34,985 nt of DNA. Origin: Trinickia mobilis. GTDB lineage: Bacteria > Pseudomonadota > Gammaproteobacteria > Burkholderiales > Burkholderiaceae. The stretch lies in contig NZ_JAFLRF010000052.1 in the NCBI RefSeq assembly GCF_017315705.1, positions 1 to 34,985 of the forward strand, read 5' to 3'. The notes below the pieces were generated by a model. The model saw nothing but the letters and a program-made list of their open reading frames with translations, was not told the DNA's origin and made no database searches. Shown piece by piece: positions 1-7,454 of this stretch. The first letter of the stretch is position 1. Every line of letters starts with the position of its first letter. The translations under genes were made by a program, and so were the position numbers.

Positions 1-1074
1 CGCAGAAAAAACTGTGGACACACATGCTGCGCTCTCGACCATCGACAATCTATGTGCGCTTAAATTCGCGCTTACGTTGCGCTGACCGGAACTGGCGTCT
101 TCGCGCAATAACAGGAAGCGACTGGTCCGCAGCAGGTTGCCGAACGCATCGGTCTCGCTCACCGCCAAATGGTCCACATTGAAGTCGATGCCTACGGCAC
201 CGAACTTCGCATCGAGTGTAGTCCGCACCGCCGGCTGGCGGTGAAACGACACAAATGCGCGCCAGCCCCGCTCATCGCGATGCAGCCGCCAGCTTAGCGC
301 GGTGTTCGCTTCGAGCGCGGCATCGAGCGCCTCGCGGTCGTAGTGAAACGTGACGCCGTCGATGATGAGATATTTGTCATCGACGGACCAGCGCAAACGG
401 TCAGGTACACGAATCTTCAGCGAGTATGTCCCGTCGCTGGTCTTGCGCAGCTGGCACTCCGAGTTGCCCGCCGTTTCGTCTTTCGACCCGACAAAGAATA
501 TCTGGCGCGAACGGCTCGCCCGCCATTCACATAGCCACGCGTCGTGGCTGTTGAACTCCGCGGCATCCGGACGATGCTGTTGCCCGAAGAGCTTGCGGGT
601 GCCGAAGCAGATGCCTGGTACGTTGGCCTCGAGTCGCCGTTCCACCTTCACGAGCTTCGCGTTCAGCCGCGCCAGATGCCGCGCGTTCTGATGCGTCTTG
701 CGGCGCAGCGTTGCTTCGCGCGCCGGCTTCAGACGCAGGCGGTCTGCCGCAATCTCTTCGAGTTGTGCCCGGCGCGCAGCCAGCCGCCTTTCCAGATTCC
801 GGATCCCGCGCAGCAGGCTCCGACGCTCCTCCTTGAGCAGCTCCCGTGTTCCATTGATGAGGCCCTGCAATTCGATGGCCATTGCATTGAACATGCGCGC
901 CGAGATACCGTGCTCGTTGCGAAAGACCGTCTTGTGCGACTTCGTCTTGCCGCCGTTGGCAGCCACGCACGCGTATAGCTTGCGCTTCATCGAGCCGTAC
1001 AGCCCGGCCATCCGGTCGAGCAACCGGGCGTCGGCCTCTGGCAGTTGCAGCCGGGTCTGCGTGGTCGCCTGCAT
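1..1074 (-). CDS. tnpB: TnpB nuclease of an IS607-type element, N-terminal 358 residues, runs off the left edge
   Basis: RNA-guided transposon-encoded nuclease, the accessory gene of IS607-type elements. The frame is open from the ATG at 1074-1072 to base 1, giving 358 residues. The start overlaps the stop of the recombinase gene by one base (TGATG), the usual tnpA-tnpB arrangement. The N-terminal half is basic and helical (about residues 30-145). The RuvC-I motif GAVGIDFN has its catalytic Asp near residue 297. The remaining RuvC motifs and the zinc ribbon would lie outside the window. The last 40 or so visible residues, after the segment SGQRN, do not resemble TnpB to my eye. The gene may therefore be truncated or fused to foreign DNA before the window edge. 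The family call is firm; intactness is not known. Confidence 0.85.
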   Translation of the reverse strand, partial: MQATTQTRLQLPEADARLLDRMAGLYGSMKRKLYACVAANGGKTKSHKTVFRNEHGISARMFNAMAIELQGLINGTRELLKEERRSLLRGIRNLERRLAARRAQLEEIAADRLRLKPAREATLRRKTHQNARHLARLNAKLVKVERRLEANVPGICFGTRKLFGQQHRPDAAEFNSHDAWLCEWRASRSRQIFFVGSKDETAGNSECQLRKTSDGTYSLKIRVPDRLRWSVDDKYLIIDGVTFHYDREALDAALEANTALSWRLHRDERGWRAFVSFHRQPAVRTTLDAKFGAVGIDFNVDHLAVSETDAFGNLLRTSRFLLLREDASSGQRNVSANLSAHRLSMVESAACVSTVFSA

Positions 1075-1671
1075 CAGACCACCAACGCCCGCAGGTTCTT
1101 GCGGCTGCGCGAGCCGTACAGACGCGACGAAAAGACCGTCAGGATTTCGACCAGGTCTTCGGTGAGCTGCTGTTCGCGCGAGACGGCAGCCGTAGTGTCG
1201 AGGACAACGACCTCGACATGAAAGAACTCGCAGATGCGAAAAAGCAGTTCGCTGCCAAAGCGCAGCAGCCGGTCCGTCGTCACCAGGACCAGACGGGCGA
1301 CGCGACCGCACAGAATATCCCGCAGCAGTCGCTGGAGCCCCTTCTTGCGGTAGTTCATGCCGCTGCCCAGGTCGGTCACGACCTCGATGTCTGTAAAGCC
1401 TGCGTCGACGCAATGCTTCTCGAGTCGCGCGGCCTGAGTTTTGAGTTGTTCAGCTTGGTCGTGCGACGAGACGCGGGCGTAGCAGACCGTCTTGCCGATG
1501 GCGCTCAGTCCAACGCCCAAGGTGAGCACGCACCGTATCGTGTTGGTATCGCTGATGTCCGCCGACGGTCCGGCCAAACGGCACCAACCGACCCTGTCGA
1601 TGCCAGCGCCGCAGCGTGCCCACCGCTACGCCCAGTTCAGCCGCCGCCTAGCCAATTGATAAGAGTCGCAT
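1074..1671 (-). pseudogene. tnpA: IS607-type serine recombinase TnpA, inactivated by an amber codon and a frameshift
   Basis: Small serine recombinase that would catalyse IS607 transposition. The catalytic part is open from about 1577 to 1074 and carries the nucleophile segment VCYARVSSHDQAEQL. The conserved segment TDLGSGMNYRKKGLQRL follows. The MerR-like helix-turn-helix expected in front is present from an ATG at 1671-1669 but in another frame, as MRLLSIG, stop, AAAELGVAVGTLRRWHRQGR. The stop is TAG where glutamine (CAG) normally sits. The frame then shifts between about 1510 and 1535 to reach the catalytic domain. Two independent lesions make it very unlikely that a full protein is made. 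A short catalytic-only product from the TTG at 1577 is possible but would lack DNA recognition. Confidence 0.8.
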
Positions 1672-1694
1672 CCGATATCTCCACAAGATATCGG
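1672..1694. repeat. Perfect 9-bp inverted repeat abutting the tnpA start
   Basis: CCGATATCT, the spacer CCACA, then AGATATCGG. The left arm ends directly against the ATG of the IS607 tnpA remnant. The position fits a recombinase binding site or operator in the left end of the element, but that role is inferred. Confidence 0.55.
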
Positions 1695-2147
1695 GTAAAG
1701 CAACCCTTCTTAAACGCGGTGTGCAAGCTTGTGCCAGCTCAAGGCTTACTGCTAGGTACCCGTCAGCAGGCAAAGAAGGTTGCTACCAAACGAGGAATTC
1801 AAGTAATCGACGACAAAATCTAGCTCTCCCTGGAGGCGCCAATAACCAGCGCCCCATCCGGCCGGCTGAATTTAAATATTTATACGCCCGGACTCAGATT
1901 CACTAAGCATCTGAATCCAATGAAGATTCCAAAGCCAAACGTCTTACTCCGACAATAGCTGCAATCTGTCCCGTATAAATAATTGGATATTTTTTCAAAA
2001 GTATTGAATCCAGGAATCAACCCACTTATTCTGCAATCCAGCCGCGATACAGAGCGCTGGCTTCACAGCGAGCTCGACGAAAGTCGCTATACGAATTGCG
2101 CGTCAATTCCTCACGCGTATCAGACACAGCATTCAAGGACCACAGCT
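1695..2147. other. A+T-richer intergenic stretch, no gene seen
   Basis: No convincing ORF on either strand. It runs from the left end of the IS607 remnant to the start of the first 191-aa paralogue. The stretch from about 1865 to 2040 is clearly richer in A+T than its surroundings and probably holds the promoter for the downstream pair. I cannot assign -35 and -10 boxes with confidence. Confidence 0.5.
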
Positions 2148-2723
2148 ATGACTATTGAATTCGATTACAAGAACGCAGATGCCTCGTTTGACGACGAAGA
2201 CCTGAACGAGGAACTGCTCGCAGACATTCGCCAGCGAGCCGCTGAGCACGGGTCCGCCGCCTCGTACCTGGTATATGCGGCCGACCTGCTTAACGATGAT
2301 ACGGTATATGCGGACGACGATATTTTTGTAGTCACTGCTTTGCCGGGCATGGTTTCGAGCGCTGTAAATCTCAAAGACCCTGATGCGTTTCCCTCGGTAG
2401 AAACCGAACTGGATGGCTCCCGAAGTGCGTGCCTTATGCTGGCCAAAGGCAATGTGGCTCTTTCCAGCACGGTCGTGATACGTTCCCGCGCCTTGATGGA
2501 AGGTCGACTCCTGGTGTTGTGGTTGTTCGACGACACCGTCGCTCTATGCCAATACGACCTACGCGATGACGTGGTCGATGAGATTGTTATCGCCGGCCGG
2601 TGCGCGGAACTGCATGTCCACCTGACCCAGGAGGAGACGGCCGCCTGGCAAAAGGTTGCACGAGAAGCCAAATATGTCGGAGTGTTCGACTTCTTCGACC
2701 TGACGAAAGAGGCTGTGCTGTAA
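2148..2723 (+). CDS. Uncharacterised acidic protein, 191 aa, first of a tandem paralogous pair
   Basis: Function unknown. I chose the ATG at 2148 because AAGGA sits 8 bases upstream and the protein then matches the next gene in length and in N-terminal motif; the open frame extends further upstream to 1983. The protein is acidic and has no signal peptide or membrane segment. The N-terminus contains NEELLADIRQR, matching NAELLAAIRKH in the downstream gene. The centre contains GRLLVLWLFDDTVAL, matching GRILVLWVFNDKLTL there. Both proteins are exactly 191 residues, so the pair arose by duplication followed by strong divergence. The gap to the second copy is 54 bases, consistent with one transcript. 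A role such as immunity protein or phage-derived accessory protein is possible, but nothing in the sequence shows it. Confidence 0.8.
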   Translation: MTIEFDYKNADASFDDEDLNEELLADIRQRAAEHGSAASYLVYAADLLNDDTVYADDDIFVVTALPGMVSSAVNLKDPDAFPSVETELDGSRSACLMLAKGNVALSSTVVIRSRALMEGRLLVLWLFDDTVALCQYDLRDDVVDEIVIAGRCAELHVHLTQEETAAWQKVAREAKYVGVFDFFDLTKEAVL

Positions 2724-2777
2724 CGCAAGGCGTTCGGACACTAGTCTTGCAGCCATCAATCAAAGGACACGAAAGAA

Positions 2778-3353
2778 ATGTATTACTGGTCGGAACAGGA
2801 AACAAACGCTGAACTGCTTGCTGCTATCCGGAAGCACTTTACCTCCAACTCTGCGCGAACAGCTTATGACGTGCCGCTGTCAGAGTTGTGGGAGCAACCG
2901 CAGGTCACGGACGAAAAGTGCATCGTTATCCCGATGCCCGGTACGACCGCCACGGAGATTGATTACGAGGACAAGGGAGTCTCTACACAAGTCCGCCGTC
3001 GCGCCGACGGAACGAGTATCGACTGCCTGCTTCTGGCGAGCGGCCGTGTAGCTTTACCGGGGTCTGCTATCGACATCGCTCAGTCGAGTGACTTCGGCCG
3101 TATTTTGGTACTGTGGGTCTTCAACGACAAACTGACGCTCTCGGAATATCGATTCGACGAGCAACTATACGAGGACCTTTGGGCCGCGTCGCTGGTTGCC
3201 CAAAGTTTTCACCCAATCGAATGGGACGAAGACGAGCCGGATGGTCTTGAGGTCATCGAATATCTCGAATATGTCGCGCCCGTCAAAGTGCCGGCGCAGC
3301 AATCTCGCCTCCAGGTCATTCAAAAGGACCCTCAGGTAAGCGCGGACCGGTAA
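2778..3353 (+). CDS. Uncharacterised acidic protein, 191 aa, second of the tandem pair
   Basis: Diverged paralogue of the preceding gene, with the same length and the same order of motifs: NAELLAAIRKH near residue 10, DCLLLASGRVAL in the middle, then GRILVLWVFNDKLTL. AAGGA lies 10 bases upstream of the ATG. The C-terminus (from about residue 170) is polar, differs from the first copy and may be disordered. A 27-base segment inside this gene (3180-3206, encoding LWAASLVAQS) recurs exactly on the opposite strand at 7507-7533, so a third related copy may once have existed nearby. A hairpin follows the stop. Function unknown. Confidence 0.8.
   Translation: MYYWSEQETNAELLAAIRKHFTSNSARTAYDVPLSELWEQPQVTDEKCIVIPMPGTTATEIDYEDKGVSTQVRRRADGTSIDCLLLASGRVALPGSAIDIAQSSDFGRILVLWVFNDKLTLSEYRFDEQLYEDLWAASLVAQSFHPIEWDEDEPDGLEVIEYLEYVAPVKVPAQQSRLQVIQKDPQVSADR
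3180..3206 (+). repeat. 27-base sequence also found inverted at 7507-7533
   Basis: Lies inside the second 191-aa paralogue. It is identical over 27 bases to the reverse complement of 7507-7533. The sequence and one more base contain a short inverted repeat (TTTGGGC ... GCCCAAA). A match this long is far beyond chance in a 35-kb window. Confidence 0.8.
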
Positions 3354-3388
3354 GCGCAACTCCGGGCGCACGTACCGTAGCAATTCAA

Positions 3389-3407
3389 GGCGGACCACTG
3401 GTCCGCC
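3389..3407. terminator. Hairpin between convergent genes, probable bidirectional terminator
   Basis: GGCGGACCA, then C, then TGGTCCGCC, followed on the + strand by TTT. In practice a 7-bp G+C-rich stem closes a 5-base loop. It lies between the end of the 191-aa pair (+) and the end of the membrane-protein gene at 3517 (-). The T run is short, so termination strength is uncertain. Confidence 0.6.
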
Positions 3408-3516
3408 TTTGCCCTCCCAAGCTGGCCAGTACATTACGGCAAAGTTCCGAACGTGATTGTCCTGGTCGGCGCCGGTCAGCGAGCTAGGCATAGCCCTGCT
3501 CCACGACCGCATCCCG

Positions 3517-4269
3517 CTAGTTGAAGGAGACCGGAAAGGCAGCGCTCACTAGTGTCGCCAGATGCCCCGGATCGTGATCGAAGAGTAGCCCACCAACGAG
3601 GAGGTATCCCAGCGCACAGACCCCCGTATAGGTAACCACACGCCGCAGCGCATCGTCGAAAGACCGCTCTTCTAGAAAACTGAAGAGCAAAAAGCCGAAC
3701 GAAAGAAACAGCAGAACGAATCCAAACAGCCCGGACGTGCAACGCATCAATGCATCCATATAGGCGTTCGCACTCTGCGAGGCAACAATGCCGCCTACCC
3801 CATACTCCTTGAGTGTCCGCACGAGTGCGCCGAACGCTCCTGCATACTGTGCAGTCGAAGGCAGATATGGTGCCGCGCACGCAACAAGCCAGCATGTGGC
3901 GCCGACACCGATGACGTAGAAGGCGTCCCAGATGCGCTTCCATCCGGATCCGGAGATAACCGCGACCAAGGCGATAATCGAAAGGGGGACCCCGAAATAC
4001 GCCGCCGTGGCCAGAATTGAATTGTAAGCCTCGCCCCACATCGGGTATGTCAATGCCGTGAGAACGACGAGGAGGTTCCACAGGAGTTTGAAGCCTCGCT
4101 GAGCAGCCGCCAACTCCTGATTGACGATATTTACATTGTTGTTGTCCCCCTTGATGGAGACATTGTTCTTGGTGACTTTCCACGTGAGGTGAATTGCCTT
4201 GACGCTGATGATGCTTGCAACGCTCACGGTCACCAGCCCTTTGAGACTGATCAAATCACTTAACGACAT
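3517..4269 (-). CDS. Polytopic membrane protein with an asparagine-rich extramembrane segment, 250 aa
   Basis: Function unknown. The ATG at 4269 is preceded by AAGGAAAT. A hydrophobic N-terminal stretch (about residues 10-30) is followed by the polar motif VSIKGDNNNVNIVNQ (about 37-51). Four or five further membrane helices then follow, roughly residues 62-80, 85-108, 115-135, 175-200 and 212-232. The GDNNNV-type motif is common in bacterial membrane proteins linked to stress or defence loci, where it is thought to form a short beta structure; that link is general knowledge, not proof here. The gene is convergent with the 191-aa pair and divergent from the 95-aa membrane protein. No catalytic residues are visible. 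Confidence 0.75.
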   Translation of the reverse strand: MSLSDLISLKGLVTVSVASIISVKAIHLTWKVTKNNVSIKGDNNNVNIVNQELAAAQRGFKLLWNLLVVLTALTYPMWGEAYNSILATAAYFGVPLSIIALVAVISGSGWKRIWDAFYVIGVGATCWLVACAAPYLPSTAQYAGAFGALVRTLKEYGVGGIVASQSANAYMDALMRCTSGLFGFVLLFLSFGFLLFSFLEERSFDDALRRVVTYTGVCALGYLLVGGLLFDHDPGHLATLVSAAFPVSFN

Positions 4270-4495
4270 TCGATTTCCTTACTTGCTGTTGGATGCTTTT
4301 TCACGAACCTTCGGCAACATCGAATCCTTGTCTCCGCTCCCTTCGGTTCCCCGTTTCCCCAGCATAAAGAGGGGGCGAATTCAGGCCGTTCAACTACGCG
4401 TTTTCTTCCCACACCTCCTGATATTTTGTTGATGGCGAGACTGAATAAAAACCGACGCTATACGTGAGACTGCAACCACATTTCAGGAATAAATC

Positions 4496-4783
4496 ATGCT
4501 CTCATTCGTAAAGCGCGCGGTAATGCAATTGTTCTGGGATTTCGGTGCATTGCTGTGTCTACTGTCACCGGTCTCGGTGTATCTGACATTTCTGCTCATC
4601 TGCGACAGCCTTCGACACGGCTTTGTAATTCCACATCAGGGATTGCTCTTGCTGTGCGGTGTCGGCGGCGCCTCGATACTGACAGCCTTACTCATAATCT
4701 GGCTACACCTATTCATCAAGGAGTTCAGAGCGGTAGTTGGGCTGATGTTGAAACGGGGGGAACGCAGCCAATACCACAGGTAG
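4496..4783 (+). CDS. Small two-helix membrane protein, 95 aa
   Basis: Function unknown. Two strong membrane segments, about residues 14-36 and 47-72, are joined by a short loop containing HGFVIPHQG, and the C-terminus is basic (LKRGERSQYHR). An AGGA sequence stands about 10 bases before the ATG at 4496. It is followed by a hairpin (4792-4826) that separates it from the convergent metallo-beta-lactamase gene. The 226 bases upstream, back to the divergent gene at 4269, hold no ORF and should carry the promoters of both genes. Confidence 0.6.
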   Translation: MLSFVKRAVMQLFWDFGALLCLLSPVSVYLTFLLICDSLRHGFVIPHQGLLLLCGVGGASILTALLIIWLHLFIKEFRAVVGLMLKRGERSQYHR

Positions 4784-4791
4784 GCTGGAGC

Positions 4792-4826
4792 GCTGTTGCC
4801 CACATCAGCGGAATGCGGGCAACAGC
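4792..4826. terminator. 10-bp stem hairpin between convergent genes
   Basis: GCTGTTGCCC at 4792-4801 pairs perfectly with GGGCAACAGC at 4817-4826 across a 15-base loop. It sits between the 95-aa membrane protein (+, ends 4783) and the MBL-fold gene (-, ends 4840). There is no clear T run on either side, so it may act as an mRNA 3'-end stabiliser rather than an intrinsic terminator. Confidence 0.5.
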
Positions 4827-4839
4827 ACAGTCGGTTGGC

Positions 4840-5955
4840 TCAGTCGTATTCTTCGACCAGTGAACTCAACCCGATGGCCTGAGAAGTATCGTAGCCGGCC
4901 CTTTGAGCGAACCCGCCCCAATGTACTCGCCCCGTACCCTGGGTCACATGCACTCGTCCACCGCGTCGAACAAACGCGTTGAGCACCATCTTCCGCGGAT
5001 GGGTGCTGTTGTCAGCCGGTGCCGAAACAAATGCTGTGAACTTCTCAGTGCCCTCTGGCAGTATTGGCCCAATCAGTTCGTTCAGGATGGTGGGCCCGAC
5101 ATTGTTGCGGCTCCCATGATGCGGAATCTGAACGAAGCTGAAACCCTTCAGCGCCAGGTTCGATGATTTTGCGTACGCTACTGCCCAGGAAAGCGCGTTT
5201 ACGCCGCCATCGCCGGTAAGGAGCATCCGTCGGTTATCGGAAATGTTCGCGTATAGGATTACGCTGCTTTCGTTGCTCGCCGACGTGCGGGAGCCGTCCC
5301 GGAGACGCTCCTTGTACCAGCTCTCTTCCACCCACTTTTGAATAGTCTCTGTAACCACTCCAAGAGCCTTCGTAAGAAAATTTTCAGCCGGTTTCTCGAT
5401 CCACAATCCCGCATCCTCGATGGCGTCCTTGTCTGGATCCGGTGTCTTATCGAACTGCGGCAAAAGATGCAGGTATTGCTCTTTGCTAGGAGACAGGACG
5501 CTGAACGGCCCAATTTCAGCCCCCTGGAACGGGTAGTACACGTTTGTGCCAGCCGCGACCGCCAAATCGAGAATCTCGCTGAGGATGTCGTACTCGCCCT
5601 TGATGGCCTTCTCGAGTCCATCCGCAGTCCAGTTCTTGCTCGAGAAGAGGTGAATAGCTTCGGGTGCGAGCAACCAGGGGATGTGCATCCAAAGGTTGGC
5701 AACCTTGATTTCCTTGAACAGTTCACGCATGCCAGATGCATGATCCGCGTCCGCGTGGGTCAGCACCGCGTGTGCGACCGTGACGTCTTCACCGAATTGC
5801 GCACGAAGATGCTTGACAAGGTTCCCACCACTATCAATCGTCCCACCGTCAATAACCATCAGTTCGTAGCTATCTTCCTCGCCATAGCGGACGACGATGC
5901 AGTCACCAGCGCGACTCGCGTCGCCTACTGGCAAAAACTCGATTTCGCACTTCAT
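4840..5955 (-). CDS. ComEC-like metallo-beta-lactamase-fold hydrolase, 371 aa
   Basis: Soluble protein resembling the metallo-beta-lactamase domain of ComEC, a clade that includes nucleases and phosphodiesterases. Visible metal and active-site motifs in order are MVIDGG (about 33-38), LTHADADHASG with H67, D69, D71 and H72, LLTGDGG with D249, IPHHGSRNN at 278-285, and STHP at 317-320. Together these cover the full ComEC-type set, so the enzyme should be active. An insert between about residues 85 and 225 separates the first two blocks and may set substrate choice. The ATG at 5955 overlaps the stop of the upstream membrane-protein gene (ATGA), so the two are translationally coupled and probably act together. 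It lacks the ComEC channel, so it is not a competence protein proper. Nucleic acid or a nucleotide is the likely substrate by family, but this is inferred. Confidence 0.85.
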   Translation of the reverse strand: MKCEIEFLPVGDASRAGDCIVVRYGEEDSYELMVIDGGTIDSGGNLVKHLRAQFGEDVTVAHAVLTHADADHASGMRELFKEIKVANLWMHIPWLLAPEAIHLFSSKNWTADGLEKAIKGEYDILSEILDLAVAAGTNVYYPFQGAEIGPFSVLSPSKEQYLHLLPQFDKTPDPDKDAIEDAGLWIEKPAENFLTKALGVVTETIQKWVEESWYKERLRDGSRTSASNESSVILYANISDNRRMLLTGDGGVNALSWAVAYAKSSNLALKGFSFVQIPHHGSRNNVGPTILNELIGPILPEGTEKFTAFVSAPADNSTHPRKMVLNAFVRRGGRVHVTQGTGRVHWGGFAQRAGYDTSQAIGLSSLVEEYD

Positions 5956-6854
5956 AGGGCTGACTCCCCATTGGTAACGTCCTTTGCGGACTTGGTCGAC
6001 CTGGATCCCCTCGTTGCCTTGGGTTTCGGGGCGTTGGGTTTCACGTTTGCGGCCGCGTCCGCTGACTTCTTCGCCTGCGCCGCCGTACCCGACTGCTTCT
6101 TCGTCGGCAACGAATTCAGCGATTCAAAGAGGCGCTCCGCGTATACATATCCAATCCGCTTTACCTGATCCTCGTTGAAATGCCACCAGAAGAAAAGGAG
6201 CGCGACGGATACGACCAGCGTCATACCACCACTCGCACCGGGCGATGCAAGATTCAGAACGTCGAACGCGACCGGATGAAACTGGACAGTCTTGCTGAGT
6301 ACGAGTCCCAGCATGATTCCGAGAACACACGCGAGCGCCCCGATCGGTCGCATGGCGAACATGTTGCGATGGAAGCCGTAAGCGATGTTCTCTTTAAGCA
6401 GTAACGCGTTGGCCTTGCCACGGGTCAACTCGCGAAGCAGACGCGTTGCCCCTATATAGACGTCGTCTGCAGCGGCGATGTCGCGCCTCTCTTCATCAGG
6501 TGTCGGCAAAGTAATGCCGAGCTTCGCCTTAATTCCGTCGTGGTAGCGATTTTTGCTGACACTGTCGAGGAAGCCGTCACGATGACGCAAAATCAGCGTC
6601 GTCGGCATCCCACCCCACCTGTCGAGCAGTTTCTCTTCCAGGCGCTTCCCACGTCCACGAGCGACGCTGGCAAGTGCATAGATCGCCCCGCAACCACCGA
6701 CCAGACCGAGCAAAGCAGTCAGGATTGGGCTCTTGGGCCCGAATATCCAGATGAGGGGAACCAGAAGCGGCAGCACGGTCAGCAGGCCGGGAAAAATCCG
6801 GGCCTGTCTCTGGTATGGATCCCGCAGCTGTTCGAGAACCAGATTCAGATTCAT
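5952..6854 (-). CDS. Four-helix membrane protein coupled to the MBL-fold hydrolase, 300 aa
   Basis: Function unknown. Two membrane helices near the N-terminus (about 20-40 and 43-65) are followed by a cytoplasmic region of about 100 residues containing LRHRDGFLDSVSKNRYH. Two more helices (about 168-188 and 207-229) come next, then a Lys/Ala/Pro-rich tail of about 50 residues that is probably disordered. The gene is first in a two-gene operon with the ComEC-like hydrolase, with a 4-base overlap. An inverted repeat (6881-6896) lies 27 bases upstream of the start. A membrane sensor or pore paired with a soluble hydrolase is a common design in abortive-infection modules, but no direct evidence of that role is visible here. 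Confidence 0.75.
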   Translation of the reverse strand: MNLNLVLEQLRDPYQRQARIFPGLLTVLPLLVPLIWIFGPKSPILTALLGLVGGCGAIYALASVARGRGKRLEEKLLDRWGGMPTTLILRHRDGFLDSVSKNRYHDGIKAKLGITLPTPDEERRDIAAADDVYIGATRLLRELTRGKANALLLKENIAYGFHRNMFAMRPIGALACVLGIMLGLVLSKTVQFHPVAFDVLNLASPGASGGMTLVVSVALLFFWWHFNEDQVKRIGYVYAERLFESLNSLPTKKQSGTAAQAKKSADAAANVKPNAPKPKATRGSRSTKSAKDVTNGESAL

Positions 6855-6880
6855 AGCGTGGGCGCGTCTTTCGTCTGATG

Positions 6881-6896
6881 TATACTACGCAGTATA
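6881..6896. promoter_or_regulatory. Inverted repeat upstream of the membrane/MBL operon
   Basis: TATACT, the spacer ACGC, then AGTATA: a perfect 6-bp dyad centred about 34 bases before the ATG at 6854. It is a plausible repressor site, and TATACT would also serve as a -10 box on the minus strand. No matching -35 box is convincing. Confidence 0.45.
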
Positions 6897-6987
6897 AGGC
6901 AAATATTGCGTGGGTTTCTGCCATCCAGAAATTGTGACGCAGCGCCCCGCGATGCCAGATTTCCTCCCGCCATGAACCTGGTCAACC

Positions 6988-7018
6988 TGACGTCCTCCCC
7001 GCCCTCAGCCTTCGGCTG
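6988..7018 (-). repeat. Right-end sequence of a TnpB element
   Basis: A 31-base stretch, TGACGTCCTCCCCG followed by CCCTCAGCC and TTCGGCTG, covering the stop of the tnpB fragment and the bases after it. Almost the same sequence forms each arm of the palindrome at 21894-21942 next to jetD. In TnpB elements this region is the 3' part of the guide (omega) RNA, and the guide itself would come from bases just below 6988. Confidence 0.55.
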
Positions 7019-7454
7019 CCGCGCCCAGCGCGGGAAGGGCGGGGATTCCTTCTGCAAGACGGCGACGTCCCGCCGTGAGAATGTTCACTGCCGCATTGAT
7101 GTCGCGGTGGTGATACGCACCGCACTCGGCGCAGGCCCATTCTCTTATTCCGAGACATTCCCTGCCCTTCGGGCCAGTGCGCCTGTTACAGCAGCTACAG
7201 GTCTGAGTTGAATACGCTTCATCGACCTCATCGAACCACACGCCGGCGTGATCGCTCTTGTACTGCAGCATGGTCCGGAACAGACTCCTGCCCGCGTCGA
7301 GCACGGACTTTGCCATCCGTGTCCTCGCAAGCGCCGAAGCGTTCACGTTGCCGATGAAGATGGCGTCGTACTCCTTCACGAGCGCCGTGGAAAGCTTGTG
7401 CAACTGGTCTTTCCGTGAATGCTTGATTTGTGCGTGAATCGCGCCGCGCTCTCG
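7005..7454 (-). pseudogene. tnpB: 3' fragment of an IS200/IS605-type tnpB
   Basis: Only the C-terminal third of a TnpB nuclease remains. The frame is open from 7454 and begins RERGAIHAQIKHSRKDQLHK. It continues through the zinc ribbon (TQTCSCC ... WACAECG) to the RuvC-III motif HHRDINAAVNIL. The RuvC-I and RuvC-II region and the N-terminus are missing. The TAG at 7457-7455 just ahead of the fragment is the stop of the neighbouring zinc-ribbon ORF, so the join is a rearrangement point. A short internal start (132 aa) exists but cannot give an active nuclease. Confidence 0.85.

Noticed and set aside
527-970. 147-aa minus-strand ORF and several plus-strand ORFs over the same bases
   Set aside because: They lie in other frames of the IS607-type tnpB, which carries the RuvC-I motif and coupling to tnpA; their composition is repetitive Arg/Ala/Gly.
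3165-4183. Minus-strand ORFs of 115 and 235 aa
   Set aside because: Shadows of the second 191-aa paralogue and of the 250-aa membrane protein; rich in Cys and Arg with no ribosome-binding site.
5338-6168. 276-aa plus-strand ORF opposite the MBL and membrane genes
   Set aside because: Spans the junction of two coupled minus-strand genes and has no motif; composition is that of an antisense shadow.
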